Below are positions 56,475 to 64,000 of a DNA stretch of 64,000 nucleotides, piece after piece. Each line of letters opens with the position of its first letter. Position 1 is the first letter of the stretch. The notes under the pieces were generated by a model. It saw only the letters and a list, made by a program, of their open reading frames with translations. It was not told the origin of the DNA and did not search any database. The stretch is from Mucilaginibacter sp. 44-25 (lineage in GTDB: Bacteria > Bacteroidota > Bacteroidia > Sphingobacteriales > Sphingobacteriaceae): NCBI GenBank assembly GCA_001898335.1, contig MKTS01000009.1, forward strand, positions 62,001 to 126,000, written 5' to 3'. Made by a program: the position numbers and the translations under genes.

Positions 56475-56596
56475 CAGCGATTGATTAACACCGGATGTTT
56501 TTTTGCACATCCGTAGGATACCAAAATTAGATTATTTTTCTTTGTACTGAAGGATTGGCTTTGCCATAATTCGCTGCGCTGTCATAGGGTCATTAA

Positions 56597-56672
56597 GTCA
56601 TTGGCTTTGCAAACGGTGAATCGAGCTCGATCAAACAATGACTCAATGACGGCGAAGCCAATGACTCAAGGA
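56597..56672. repeat. Junction repeat with AATGACTC words before thyA
   Basis: GTCATTGGCTT (56597-56607) is complementary to AAGCCAATGAC (56655-56665), enclosing AATGACTC units. It uses the same words as the gmhA 5' octamer. It lies 16 nt before the thyA ATG. Confidence 0.55.
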
Positions 56673-56687
56673 TAAATTTAAAAAAAG

Positions 56688-57509
56688 ATGAAACAGTACC
56701 TCGACTTGATGCGACATGTAATGGAGAACGGAGCGCAAAAGCATGACCGCACCGGTACGGGCACCCTTAGCGTGTTTGGCTATCAGATGCGTTTTAACCT
56801 CCAAGATGGTTTCCCGATGGTGACCACCAAGAAACTTCACCTTAAATCCATCATCCATGAGTTGATCTGGTTTCTGAGTGGCGATACCAACATCAAGTAT
56901 CTAAAAGATAATGGCGTTCGCATTTGGGACGAATGGGCCGATGAGAACGGCAACCTTGGCCCGGTGTACGGTTACCAATGGCGCAGCTGGCCTACGCCGG
57001 ATGGCGGCCACATAGACCAGATCACCCAGGTGGTAAACACCATCAAAAATAATCCTGACTCACGCCGCATCATGGTGTCGGCATGGAATGTGGCCGATGT
57101 TAACCAGATGGCGCTCCCACCCTGCCATAGTTTGTTCCAGTTTTACGTAGAGCCCGCCGATGCATCAAAGGGCGAAACGAGAGGTAAGTTATCATGCCAG
57201 TTATACCAGCGCAGTGCCGATATATTTTTGGGCGTACCTTTCAACATCGCGTCATACGCTTTGCTTACCATGATGATGGCCCAGGTTTGCGATCTGGACT
57301 ATGGCGATTTCATCCATACCTTCGGCGATGCCCATATTTACAACAATCACCTGGAGCAAGCGCAACTGCAATTGAGCCGCGACCCTCGCCCGCTGCCCAC
57401 CATGAAGATCAACCCCGAAGTGAAAGATATTTTCAGCTTTAAGTACGAAGATTTCACTTTGGAAAATTATGATCCGCACCCGCATATCAAAGGGATAGTT
57501 GCGGTGTAA
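56688..57509 (+). CDS. thyA: Thymidylate synthase
   Basis: Methylates dUMP to dTMP with methylene-tetrahydrofolate. The 273 residues include [26 protein letters not shown], the catalytic Cys C146 in [12 protein letters not shown] (same number as E. coli) and [11 protein letters not shown]. About ten residues, [11 protein letters not shown], are inserted after FYV where E. coli has a short link to [10 protein letters not shown]. The stop is 25 nt before the antitoxin gene. It pairs functionally with folA, which regenerates tetrahydrofolate. Confidence 0.97.
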   Translation: MKQYLDLMRHVMENGAQKHDRTGTGTLSVFGYQMRFNLQDGFPMVTTKKLHLKSIIHELIWFLSGDTNIKYLKDNGVRIWDEWADENGNLGPVYGYQWRSWPTPDGGHIDQITQVVNTIKNNPDSRRIMVSAWNVADVNQMALPPCHSLFQFYVEPADASKGETRGKLSCQLYQRSADIFLGVPFNIASYALLTMMMAQVCDLDYGDFIHTFGDAHIYNNHLEQAQLQLSRDPRPLPTMKINPEVKDIFSFKYEDFTLENYDPHPHIKGIVAV

Positions 57510-57521
57510 TCAGAAATTTAG

Positions 57522-57529
57522 TAAATTTG
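57522..57529 (+). promoter_or_regulatory. -7 box of the toxin-antitoxin pair
   Basis: TAAATTTG matches TAnnTTTG and ends 5 nt before the antitoxin ATG at 57535, after the thyA stop. It should drive the pair and possibly folA. Confidence 0.45.
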
Positions 57530-57534
57530 AGATT

Positions 57535-57735
57535 ATGAGCACTACAGAGTTAAAAGAAGAGATACAAAAAGCTATTGAGCAAATTCCTGAAAGCGCTCCT
57601 GAGAACTTACTGCAAGATGTTTTGGGTTACATTCAAGATGTAAATGCGAAAATTGCCCAAAAAGCAAAATATGACCAATACTTTAAAGAAATCCTTGCGG
57701 AAGACGAAGAAGTATTTAGGAAGTTAGCCCAATGA
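57535..57735 (+). CDS. Putative antitoxin partner of the Doc-like protein
   Basis: 66 residues from the ATG at 57535 (an in-frame start at 57499 is rejected because the -7 box would fall inside). It is helical and acidic: MSTTELKEEIQKAIEQIPES, PENLLQDVLGYIQDVNAKIA, then EILAEDEEVFRKLA. It overlaps the Doc-like gene by 4 nt (ATGA), the usual toxin-antitoxin order. It does not look like Phd; the L-L-Q-D-V-L-x-Y-I pattern recalls short DUF2281-type antitoxins. Antitoxin function is inferred from position. Confidence 0.8.
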   Translation: MSTTELKEEIQKAIEQIPESAPENLLQDVLGYIQDVNAKIAQKAKYDQYFKEILAEDEEVFRKLAQ

Positions 57736-58112
57736 TCGATTTACAAATTGTTGAAGAATATCACAATGCTTTAATCGATCAATTTGGCGGAAGCAAAGGC
57801 GTCAGAGACATTGCTGGTTTGGAAGCTTCATTGGCACGTCCGTACATGACGTTTGATGAGCAATATCTTTATCCTACTGCCATAGATAAAGCGGCAGCCG
57901 TATTTGAAAGCGTAATAATTAACCATCCATTCGTTGATGGTAATAAAAGGATTGCCTATCTATTGCTTCGTCTTACGTTAAGAGACGCTCATATCACTAT
58001 GTTAGCTTCTCAAATAGAGAAATACGATATGGCAGTATCAGCAAGTATGGGTCATATTAACTTCGACCAAATAAAAGCCTGGATCACCCAGCATTCTATC
58101 AAAACTCAATGA
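57732..58112 (+). CDS. Doc-type (death-on-curing) Fic-fold toxin
   Basis: 126 residues, the size of Doc toxins. The Fic motif HPFVDGNKR (H65 to R73) is intact, and GLEASLARPYMTFDEQYLYP and the final DQIKAWITQH match the Doc group annotated in type II toxin-antitoxin systems. Family members phosphorylate EF-Tu (P1 Doc) or modify targets with AMP; which applies here is not evident. It overlaps the antitoxin and folA by 4 nt on either side. GC is lower than thyA. Confidence 0.9.
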   Translation: MIDLQIVEEYHNALIDQFGGSKGVRDIAGLEASLARPYMTFDEQYLYPTAIDKAAAVFESVIINHPFVDGNKRIAYLLLRLTLRDAHITMLASQIEKYDMAVSASMGHINFDQIKAWITQHSIKTQ

Positions 58113-58591
58113 CAATTTCGATAATAGTAGCCATAGCAGAGAACAATGCTATCGGCAAAAACAACCAGTTACTTTGGCACATGCCAAATGATCTTAAACA
58201 TTTTAAAGATATCACATCGGGCCGTACCATTATCATGGGTCGCAAAACGTTTGATTCGGTTGGTAAACCCCTGCCAAAGCGCCGTAACATTGTAGTTACC
58301 CGTCAGGATATTGAGATACCCGGCTGTGAAGTAGTGAAATCTATTGATGAGGGACTGGCACTTTGCCAGGACGAAGATGAGGTATTTATTGGCGGCGGCG
58401 CCGAGATCTACCGGCAGGCAGTGGATAAAACCGACAGGATATACCTCACCATTGTTCACCACCACTTTGAGGCAGATACCTTTTTCCCGGCAATTGATTA
58501 TAACCAGTGGACTGAAGTGAGCCGCGAGCGCCACGAGTCCGATGAAAAAAATCCATACCCCTATTCGTACATCACGCTGAACCGCCGGTAA
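58109..58591 (+). CDS. folA: Dihydrofolate reductase
   Basis: Reduces dihydrofolate with NADPH, recycling the cofactor consumed by ThyA. The 160 residues begin MTISIIVAIAENNAIGKNNQ with LLWHMPNDLKHFKDITSG, TIIMGRKTFDSVGKPLPKRR and GGAEIYRQAV. ATG overlaps the Doc-like stop (ATGA). A TA pair separates it from thyA, with which it is commonly linked. Its translation may depend on the doc cistron. Confidence 0.95.
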   Translation: MTISIIVAIAENNAIGKNNQLLWHMPNDLKHFKDITSGRTIIMGRKTFDSVGKPLPKRRNIVVTRQDIEIPGCEVVKSIDEGLALCQDEDEVFIGGGAEIYRQAVDKTDRIYLTIVHHHFEADTFFPAIDYNQWTEVSRERHESDEKNPYPYSYITLNRR

Positions 58592-58646
58592 CAAAAACGG
58601 CGAATATTTTGTTTCAATTTAAAATTTCAGGGTTGTGAAATTTTAT

Positions 58647-58654
58647 TAGATTTG
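58647..58654 (+). promoter_or_regulatory. Probable secDF -7 promoter box
   Basis: TAGATTTG is an exact TAnnTTTG match, 52 nt before the secDF ATG at 58707. Confidence 0.45.
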
Positions 58655-58706
58655 CCGTCTTATTTAAAAAAGCTTATAAACTAATTAATTACATATTTAA
58701 TTCGCA

Positions 58707-61682
58707 ATGCAAGGTAAAGGGGTTATTAAATTTTTCGCCATTCTGCTGGCTTTGGTATGTATATACCAGCTATCATTTACATGGGTGACGCACAAAGTTG
58801 AGAGTGATGCGAAAGCATACGCCAAGGGCGATCCCAAGAAAGAAACGGCGTATCTGGATTCTATTTCTACACAACCGGTGTACCCGGTATTTGGCCATAC
58901 TTACCAGTATTGTGTTGACCGCGCGCTTGCTCTTGGTTTGGACTTAAAGGGCGGAATGAACGTTACCATGCAAATATCGCTGCGCGAGCTGGTGACCGAG
59001 TTATCAAACAACAACAAGGACGTTGTTTTTACCCAGGCGTTAACCAACGCGCAGGCAAGAAGCGTTACCGAGCAAAAAGACTACATTACCCTTTTTGTTG
59101 ATGAGTACCAGAAATTGAACCCTAACGGTAAACTGGCTACCATTTTCGCCAACAACAGCAACCAGGACAAATTAAAATTCAACTCAAGCAACAGCGAGGT
59201 TGAAGCTTATCTGAAAGACCAGGCCAATACTGCCGTACAACAGTCATACACCGTATTGCAAAGGCGTATTGACCAATTTGGCGTAACCCAGCCTAACATT
59301 CAGCTGCAGAAAAGCACCAACCGTATCCTTATCGAGCTGCCGGGTGTTAAAGAACCTGAGCGTGTTCGTAAACTGTTATCAGGTACAGCAAAATTGGAGT
59401 TTTACCAAACTTTTGATAACAGCGAGATATACGGGCTCTTGGGCAATATCAACGGTATACTGGCCGCTAAAAACAAAACCGGCGTTAAAGACACCACTGC
59501 AAAGGCTGATACCGCTAAGAAAACTGCTACTGCTGTAGCGACTACTAAAAAAGATTCGGCTGCCTCATTATTGAGTAAAATTAAAAAGGCAGGTGCTAAG
59601 GACTCTGCCGGCGTTAACAACAAAGCGCAGCTTTCCGCTCAAAACCCATTGTTCGCAGTATTGTCGCCAATGGTTTACCAGGGCCAGGATGGTTCGCCGC
59701 AATTAGCACCGGGCCCAATTGTTGGCCGTGCCGAGCAAAAAGATACCGCTAAAGTAAACAGCTACCTGCACAGTGCCGATGTTAAGGCCGTATTGCCACA
59801 AAACCTTAAATTCCTTTGGGGTGTAAAACCTGAAAAAGGCACTAAAATATTTGAGCTGTATGCCATTAAATTGGCCGGCGCCGAAAACGGCCCGGTATTA
59901 AATGGTGATGTAATTACCGATGCCCGCAGCGATGTTAACCAATTGCAGGGCGGCTTTGAGGTAACCATGTACATGAACTCGCAAGGTGCCCAAAAATGGA
60001 AAAATATTACTGCTGAAGCTTCTGCAGGTGCAGGCAAAAAAGCGATTGCCATTGTATTGGACGACAACGTTTACTCTGCCCCTAACGTACAAAACGAAAT
60101 ATCTGGTGGTGTATCATCTATTTCAGGCGGTAACTTTACTCAGGAAGATACTAAAGACTTAGCCAACGTGTTAAAGGCAGGCCGTTTACTGGCCCCTGCA
60201 CGTATTGTCGGCGAAGCGGTAGTAGGCCCTTCATTAGGCCAGGAAGCTATCAGCGCGGGCTTACTTTCATGTATCCTTGGTTTGGTTGTTATCCTGATCT
60301 TCATGATCGCTTACTACAACCGCGCGGGTACTGTTGCGGTAGTTGCCGTATTGGTAAACGTGTTCTTCCTTATGGGTGTTTTAGTAAGCATCCGTGCCGT
60401 ATTAACCCTGCCTGGTATTGCCGGTATCATCCTTATCCTGGGTGTGGCGGTTGATGCCAACGTATTGGTTTATGAGCGTGTTCGCGAAGAGCTTAATTTA
60501 GGCAAATCATTACGCATTGCCATCGCCGATGGCTTTAAGCATGCCTTGCCGTCTATCCTTGATGCCAACATCAGTACCTTCCTTACAGGTGTTATCCTGT
60601 TTGTGTTCGGCTCGGGCCCTATTCAGGGTTTCGCAACTACGCTGATGATCGGTATCATAACTACCCTTTTCTGCTCATTACTGATCTCAAGGTTGATCTT
60701 TGAATATATGCTTGAAAAAGGCTGGGATATTAAATTCTCACGCCCATGGAGCTCTCATACTTTCAAGAACGCCAACTTCGCGTTTGTTAAAAACCGTTAC
60801 AAGTACTACGCTTTCTCTGGCATTTTCATCATTGCCGGTTTAGTATCTATGTTTACCCGCGGCTTTAACTACGGTGTCGACTTTGGCGGTGGCCGTACTT
60901 ACCTGGTTAAGTTTGGCCCATCAGTTACAACAGAACAGGTGCATGATGCTATTGACGCTACGCTTGGCCGTGGTACCGAAGTAAAAACTTATGGTACTGA
61001 TAAAATAAGCATCACTACCAACTACCTTATTAACGACAACGCTGAAAGCGCTGACGCCAAGGTAGAAGATGCTTTAATAAAAGCCTTAGCAAGCAACCCG
61101 GCAACCAAAATTACGCCGGACCAGATACTGAGCCACCAAAAAGTAGAGGCAACCGTAGCCAATGAAGTAAAGGCTTCGGCAAAATGGACCATTATTATCG
61201 CCATCATCGTTATCTCGGCCTATATCCTTATCCGTTTCCGCAAATGGCAGTATAGCCTTGGCGCTATGATCGCTACCGCGCACGATTCATTGCTTGTACT
61301 TTCGTTCTTCTCGCTATTCAAAGGCTTGTTACCATTCTCATTGGATATCGATCAGGCTTTCATCGCCGCTTTGCTTACCGTTATCGGTTACTCTATTAAC
61401 GATACCGTGGTAGTATTTGACCGTATCCGCGAGTATCTTAACCATTCAAAAAATGGCAATAACGAGGAAGTGATCAACAAAGCTATCAACAGCACATTGA
61501 GCCGTACCATCATCACCGCGTTAACCGTGGTATTGATATTGATCGTATTGTTCGCGTTCGGCGGCGATGTGATCCGTGGTTTCTCATTCGCCTTATTGAT
61601 CGGTGTACTGTTTGGTACCTACTCATCAATATGCGTAGCTTCACCGGTAATTATCGATTTCGGTAAAAAAGAACTGAAGTAA
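58707..61682 (+). CDS. secDF: Fused protein translocase subunit SecDF
   Basis: Proton-driven export aid for the Sec translocon; 991 residues join SecD and SecF. The N-terminal helix (about 7-26) is followed by SecD periplasmic regions (LGLDLKGGMNVTMQISLREL, RRIDQFGVTQPNIQLQ), the helices with GVAVDANVLVYERVREEL, then the SecF part with GFNYGVDFGGGRTYLVKFGP and the helices ending VVVFDRIREYLNHSKNG. An Ala/Thr/Lys-rich stretch (TTAKADTAKKTATAVATTKK and neighbours, about 265-310) is an uncommon insert in the SecD periplasmic region. A terminator follows. Confidence 0.96.
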   Translation: MQGKGVIKFFAILLALVCIYQLSFTWVTHKVESDAKAYAKGDPKKETAYLDSISTQPVYPVFGHTYQYCVDRALALGLDLKGGMNVTMQISLRELVTELSNNNKDVVFTQALTNAQARSVTEQKDYITLFVDEYQKLNPNGKLATIFANNSNQDKLKFNSSNSEVEAYLKDQANTAVQQSYTVLQRRIDQFGVTQPNIQLQKSTNRILIELPGVKEPERVRKLLSGTAKLEFYQTFDNSEIYGLLGNINGILAAKNKTGVKDTTAKADTAKKTATAVATTKKDSAASLLSKIKKAGAKDSAGVNNKAQLSAQNPLFAVLSPMVYQGQDGSPQLAPGPIVGRAEQKDTAKVNSYLHSADVKAVLPQNLKFLWGVKPEKGTKIFELYAIKLAGAENGPVLNGDVITDARSDVNQLQGGFEVTMYMNSQGAQKWKNITAEASAGAGKKAIAIVLDDNVYSAPNVQNEISGGVSSISGGNFTQEDTKDLANVLKAGRLLAPARIVGEAVVGPSLGQEAISAGLLSCILGLVVILIFMIAYYNRAGTVAVVAVLVNVFFLMGVLVSIRAVLTLPGIAGIILILGVAVDANVLVYERVREELNLGKSLRIAIADGFKHALPSILDANISTFLTGVILFVFGSGPIQGFATTLMIGIITTLFCSLLISRLIFEYMLEKGWDIKFSRPWSSHTFKNANFAFVKNRYKYYAFSGIFIIAGLVSMFTRGFNYGVDFGGGRTYLVKFGPSVTTEQVHDAIDATLGRGTEVKTYGTDKISITTNYLINDNAESADAKVEDALIKALASNPATKITPDQILSHQKVEATVANEVKASAKWTIIIAIIVISAYILIRFRKWQYSLGAMIATAHDSLLVLSFFSLFKGLLPFSLDIDQAFIAALLTVIGYSINDTVVVFDRIREYLNHSKNGNNEEVINKAINSTLSRTIITALTVVLILIVLFAFGGDVIRGFSFALLIGVLFGTYSSICVASPVIIDFGKKELK

Positions 61683-61710
61683 ACAGCGATAGCTAACTCA
61701 AAAATATCAA

Positions 61711-61742
61711 AGGCTCCAAAGAACATTTGGAGCCTTTTTTGT
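61711..61742 (+). terminator. Rho-independent terminator after secDF
   Basis: A 10-bp stem AGGCTCCAAA/TTTGGAGCCT (61711-61720 with 61726-61735), 5-nt loop and six T residues. Confidence 0.9.
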
Positions 61743-61774
61743 TATACATTAGTGTACTTTAAACAATAACAGGC

Positions 61775-63088
61775 ATGAACGTTAACGGATCATCAAAGTT
61801 CCCCACGGTTGTCATTATCGGCGGTGGTTTTGGCGGGTTACAGGTAGCTAAACAGCTTAAAGATAAACCCGTAGAAGTGATATTGATTGATAAGCATAAT
61901 TACCACACCTTTCAGCCGCTGCTATACCAGGTGGCTACAGGTAGTCTTGAGGCTGAGTCTATCGCTTTTTCGCTGCGTAAAAACTTTGATAACCAAAAGA
62001 ACCTGCGTTTTAGAAACACAGAAGTATTGGGTATTGACCAGGCCGCTAATACAGTGCACACCACTGTAGGCGATATTGCTTATGATTACCTGGTAATTGC
62101 TACCGGTTCAACTACCAATTTTTTCGGCAACAAAGAGATAGAGCATTACGCCATGCCCATGAAATCTATACCCGAGGCCATGAACCTGCGCTATCTGGTG
62201 CTTCAGAATCTCGAAGAGGCTATTTTAAAGCCTTCTAAGGAAGAAAGAGCACCATACCTGTCATTCGTACTGGTAGGCGCCGGTCCTACCGGTGTAGAGC
62301 TCGCAGGCGCGCTTGCCGAGTTGCGCAACCACATCTTGGATAAAGACTACCCCGAACTGGCGAAAGATGAGATGAAAGTTTACCTGGTAGATTTTCTGCC
62401 TAAAGTGTTAGGCCCATTCTCTGATGAAGGTTCTAAAGCGGCAGAAGATTTCCTGAAAAAAATGGGTGTTGAACTTTTACTGGGTGTTAAGGTAGAAAGT
62501 TACAACGGCGAGGAAATAAAATTTGAGGGTGGTAAAAGCATACCAACCAAAAATGTGATATGGAGTGCCGGTGTAATGGGTGTAGTGCCCGAGGGTATTT
62601 CCAAAGACACCATAGAGCGCGGCAACCGCATTAAGGTAGATAATATTTGCCGCGTAGTAGGCACTCAAAACATTTTCGCCATTGGCGATGTGGCCGCTAT
62701 GATCACGCCTGAAACACCTAAGGGCCACCCCGGCGTTGCGCAGGTAGCCATACAAATGGGGCAAACCACCGGAAAAAACATCTACCGGTTAATAAAAGGC
62801 GAGACTACCGAACCATTCAAATACAACGATAAAGGATCGTTGGCCACCATTGGCCGTAACAAGGCCATAGCTGATTTGGGCAAACTCAAATTCCAGGGAT
62901 TTTTTGCCTGGCTCATATGGATGTTCGTTCACCTGATATCATTAATGGGCGGCCGCAACAAAGTGATCGTGTTTATTAACTGGGTGGCCAGCTACTTTAC
63001 CTATAATGGTGGCAGCCGCTTAATTATACGTAACTTTAAGCGTGAAGAACTTGTAGAAAAAGACCAGCAGGTATCACAACCCGATTAA
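61775..63088 (+). CDS. Type II NADH dehydrogenase (NDH-2)
   Basis: Membrane-associated flavoprotein passing electrons from NADH to quinone without pumping protons. 437 residues: FAD-binding start TVVIIGGGFGGLQVAKQL, NYHTFQPLLYQVATG, LVIATGSTTNFFGN, the second nucleotide site LVGAGPTGVELAGALAELRN and IFAIGDVAAM. The C-terminal hydrophobic helix (about 370-400) with WLIWMFVHLISLMGG would anchor it. Its stop directly abuts the next ATG. Confidence 0.94.
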   Translation: MNVNGSSKFPTVVIIGGGFGGLQVAKQLKDKPVEVILIDKHNYHTFQPLLYQVATGSLEAESIAFSLRKNFDNQKNLRFRNTEVLGIDQAANTVHTTVGDIAYDYLVIATGSTTNFFGNKEIEHYAMPMKSIPEAMNLRYLVLQNLEEAILKPSKEERAPYLSFVLVGAGPTGVELAGALAELRNHILDKDYPELAKDEMKVYLVDFLPKVLGPFSDEGSKAAEDFLKKMGVELLLGVKVESYNGEEIKFEGGKSIPTKNVIWSAGVMGVVPEGISKDTIERGNRIKVDNICRVVGTQNIFAIGDVAAMITPETPKGHPGVAQVAIQMGQTTGKNIYRLIKGETTEPFKYNDKGSLATIGRNKAIADLGKLKFQGFFAWLIWMFVHLISLMGGRNKVIVFINWVASYFTYNGGSRLIIRNFKREELVEKDQQVSQPD

Positions 63089-63955
63089 ATGACCGACCAT
63101 ATTAAGATTACTGAATGCCCGCGCGATGCCATGCAGGGCCTGCATGATTTTGTGCCGACCGATGTAAAGGCCGCTTATATTAACCTGCTCTTACAAGTGG
63201 GTTTTGATACCATCGATTTTGGCAGCTTTGTATCGCCTAAGGCCATACCACAGATGCGCGATACCGCTGAGGTGCTGAGTATGCTTGATATGGACCATAG
63301 CTCATCAAAATTATTATCCATCATTGCCAATTACAGGGGTGCTGAGGACGCTGTAAAGCATCAGGAGATCACCTATCTGGGCTATCCCTTCTCTATTTCA
63401 GAGACCTTCCAGATGCGGAACGCGAATACCACCATTGATAAAGCCTTTGACGATGTTAAGCGCATTAACGAGCTTTGCGCCGCTAATAACAAAGCTCTAC
63501 TGGTTTATCTTTCCATGGGCTTTGGTAACCCTTATGGCGATGCGTGGAGCAACGATATTGTACTGCACTGGGCGCAGAAAATGATCAATGAAGGCATTGG
63601 CTACATCGCCCTTTCAGATACCATTGGCATTGCCCAGCCCGAACAGATCAGTAGCTTATATCCGGCGCTTAAAAAACTATCAGAGATCACCGAATTTGGC
63701 GTACACCTGCACTCTACCCCCGATACCTGGCAGGAAAAGATAGCCGCCGCCTATGAAGCCGGCTGTAATAAATTTGACGTGGCCCTAAAAGGTTACGGCG
63801 GCTGCCCTATGGCCAAAGACGACCTTACCGGTAACATCGCTACAGAAAATCTGGTGGCGTTCCTGCTGCACCAGAACGTACCCTTGAGCCTCGATCTGGA
63901 TAAACTTGCCGAGGCTATGGAGTATTCGGCAAAGGTGTTTGTTAAAGAGCGTTAG
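63089..63955 (+). CDS. Hydroxymethylglutaryl-CoA lyase
   Basis: Cleaves HMG-CoA to acetoacetate and acetyl-CoA in leucine breakdown. The 288 residues begin MTDHIKITECPRDAMQGLHD with the metal-binding TECPRD site, FDTIDFGSFVSPKAIPQMRD and GVHLHSTPDTWQEKIAAAYE, then the catalytic Cys loop GGCPMAKDDLTGN and GNIATENLVAF. The fold is the HMGL-like TIM barrel; a close relative such as a citramalate-type lyase cannot be excluded. ATG follows the NDH-2 stop with no gap. Confidence 0.88.
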   Translation: MTDHIKITECPRDAMQGLHDFVPTDVKAAYINLLLQVGFDTIDFGSFVSPKAIPQMRDTAEVLSMLDMDHSSSKLLSIIANYRGAEDAVKHQEITYLGYPFSISETFQMRNANTTIDKAFDDVKRINELCAANNKALLVYLSMGFGNPYGDAWSNDIVLHWAQKMINEGIGYIALSDTIGIAQPEQISSLYPALKKLSEITEFGVHLHSTPDTWQEKIAAAYEAGCNKFDVALKGYGGCPMAKDDLTGNIATENLVAFLLHQNVPLSLDLDKLAEAMEYSAKVFVKER

Positions 63956-64000
63956 GAAGCAAGATATAAGAATCAAGAATGAAGATATAATTTCATATTG
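63956..64000. other. Window edge, repeat words
   Basis: Contains AAGAATCAAGAATG, again the AAGAnnC heptamer vocabulary. No gene is seen. Confidence 0.5.

Noticed and set aside
57571..57600. Fic-inhibitory S/T-x3-E-G/N motif in the antitoxin
   Set aside because: The nearest sequence, ESAPEN, has only two residues between S and E.

Overview
The window looks like chromosomal DNA of a Bacteroidota bacterium of the Sphingobacteriaceae type (Mucilaginibacter or Pedobacter-like). The grounds are: fused SecDF, Rho with a long disordered insert, BlaR1 with a TonB-like tail, an X-family polymerase whose polymerase site is degenerate, DUF2795 and lmo0937-type small proteins, PorT-like barrels, and many promoters matching the Bacteroidota -7 box TAnnTTTG. 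The assignment is by gene content and style only. No rRNA, tRNA, CRISPR array, prophage or intact insertion sequence was seen.

Layout. 1-7.4 kb: recQ (cut by the left edge), gltA, a large orphan hybrid histidine kinase and a MacB-type permease. 7.6-12.8 kb: queA, ispD, two tandem 48-residue membrane peptides, a DUF2795 protein, a PduO-type cobalamin adenosyltransferase, a GH19 chitinase-like lipoprotein and an unknown protein. 12.8-17.3 kb (minus): plsC-gatC, then a LolD/MacB-type ATPase abutting an AraC regulator, then a serine hydrolase. 17.4-32.3 kb: trpS, a deoxynucleoside kinase, an orphan 1.2-kb zone with small unknown ORFs, pyrG-yidC, a CPA1 antiporter with a DUF389 protein, a DnaQ-GIY-YIG fusion nuclease, a stress-type flavin-fold protein, and divergent pyrF and rho. 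32.4-36.3 kb: pssA, purS, an Hpt protein, folK and sppA.

36.4-39 kb is an AT-rich accessory patch: a secreted HExxH lipoprotein gene split by a frameshift in a T5 run, followed by two paralogous small secreted proteins. 39.1-44 kb: the degenerate PolX and an ADP-heptose/LPS core set (HldE1-type kinase, gmhA, HldE2-type adenylyltransferase, GT9 heptosyltransferase). 44-54.4 kb: a beta-barrel protein, SixA-like phosphatase, dprA, a BlaI/BlaR1 pair with three iterated operators, an overlapping glycosyltransferase-sigma factor-rsmG cluster, and tgt-LptF/G-EamA. After an AT-rich gap come LapA-like protein, ispE, thyA, an embedded antitoxin/Doc pair, folA, secDF, a type II NADH dehydrogenase and an HMG-CoA lyase.

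Most of the window is housekeeping: central carbon, isoprenoid, nucleotide, folate and tRNA modification, envelope biogenesis and protein export. The points most worth a second look are the frameshifted zincin module, the toxin-antitoxin pair inside thyA-folA, the triple BlaI-type operator, short tandem repeats that form the 5' ends of ispD and gmhA, families of 7- and 8-bp junction repeats, and many -7 boxes lying 1-10 nt before ATG, which suggests leaderless transcripts. I see no clearly new multi-gene system; the 36.4-39 kb module is the best candidate.
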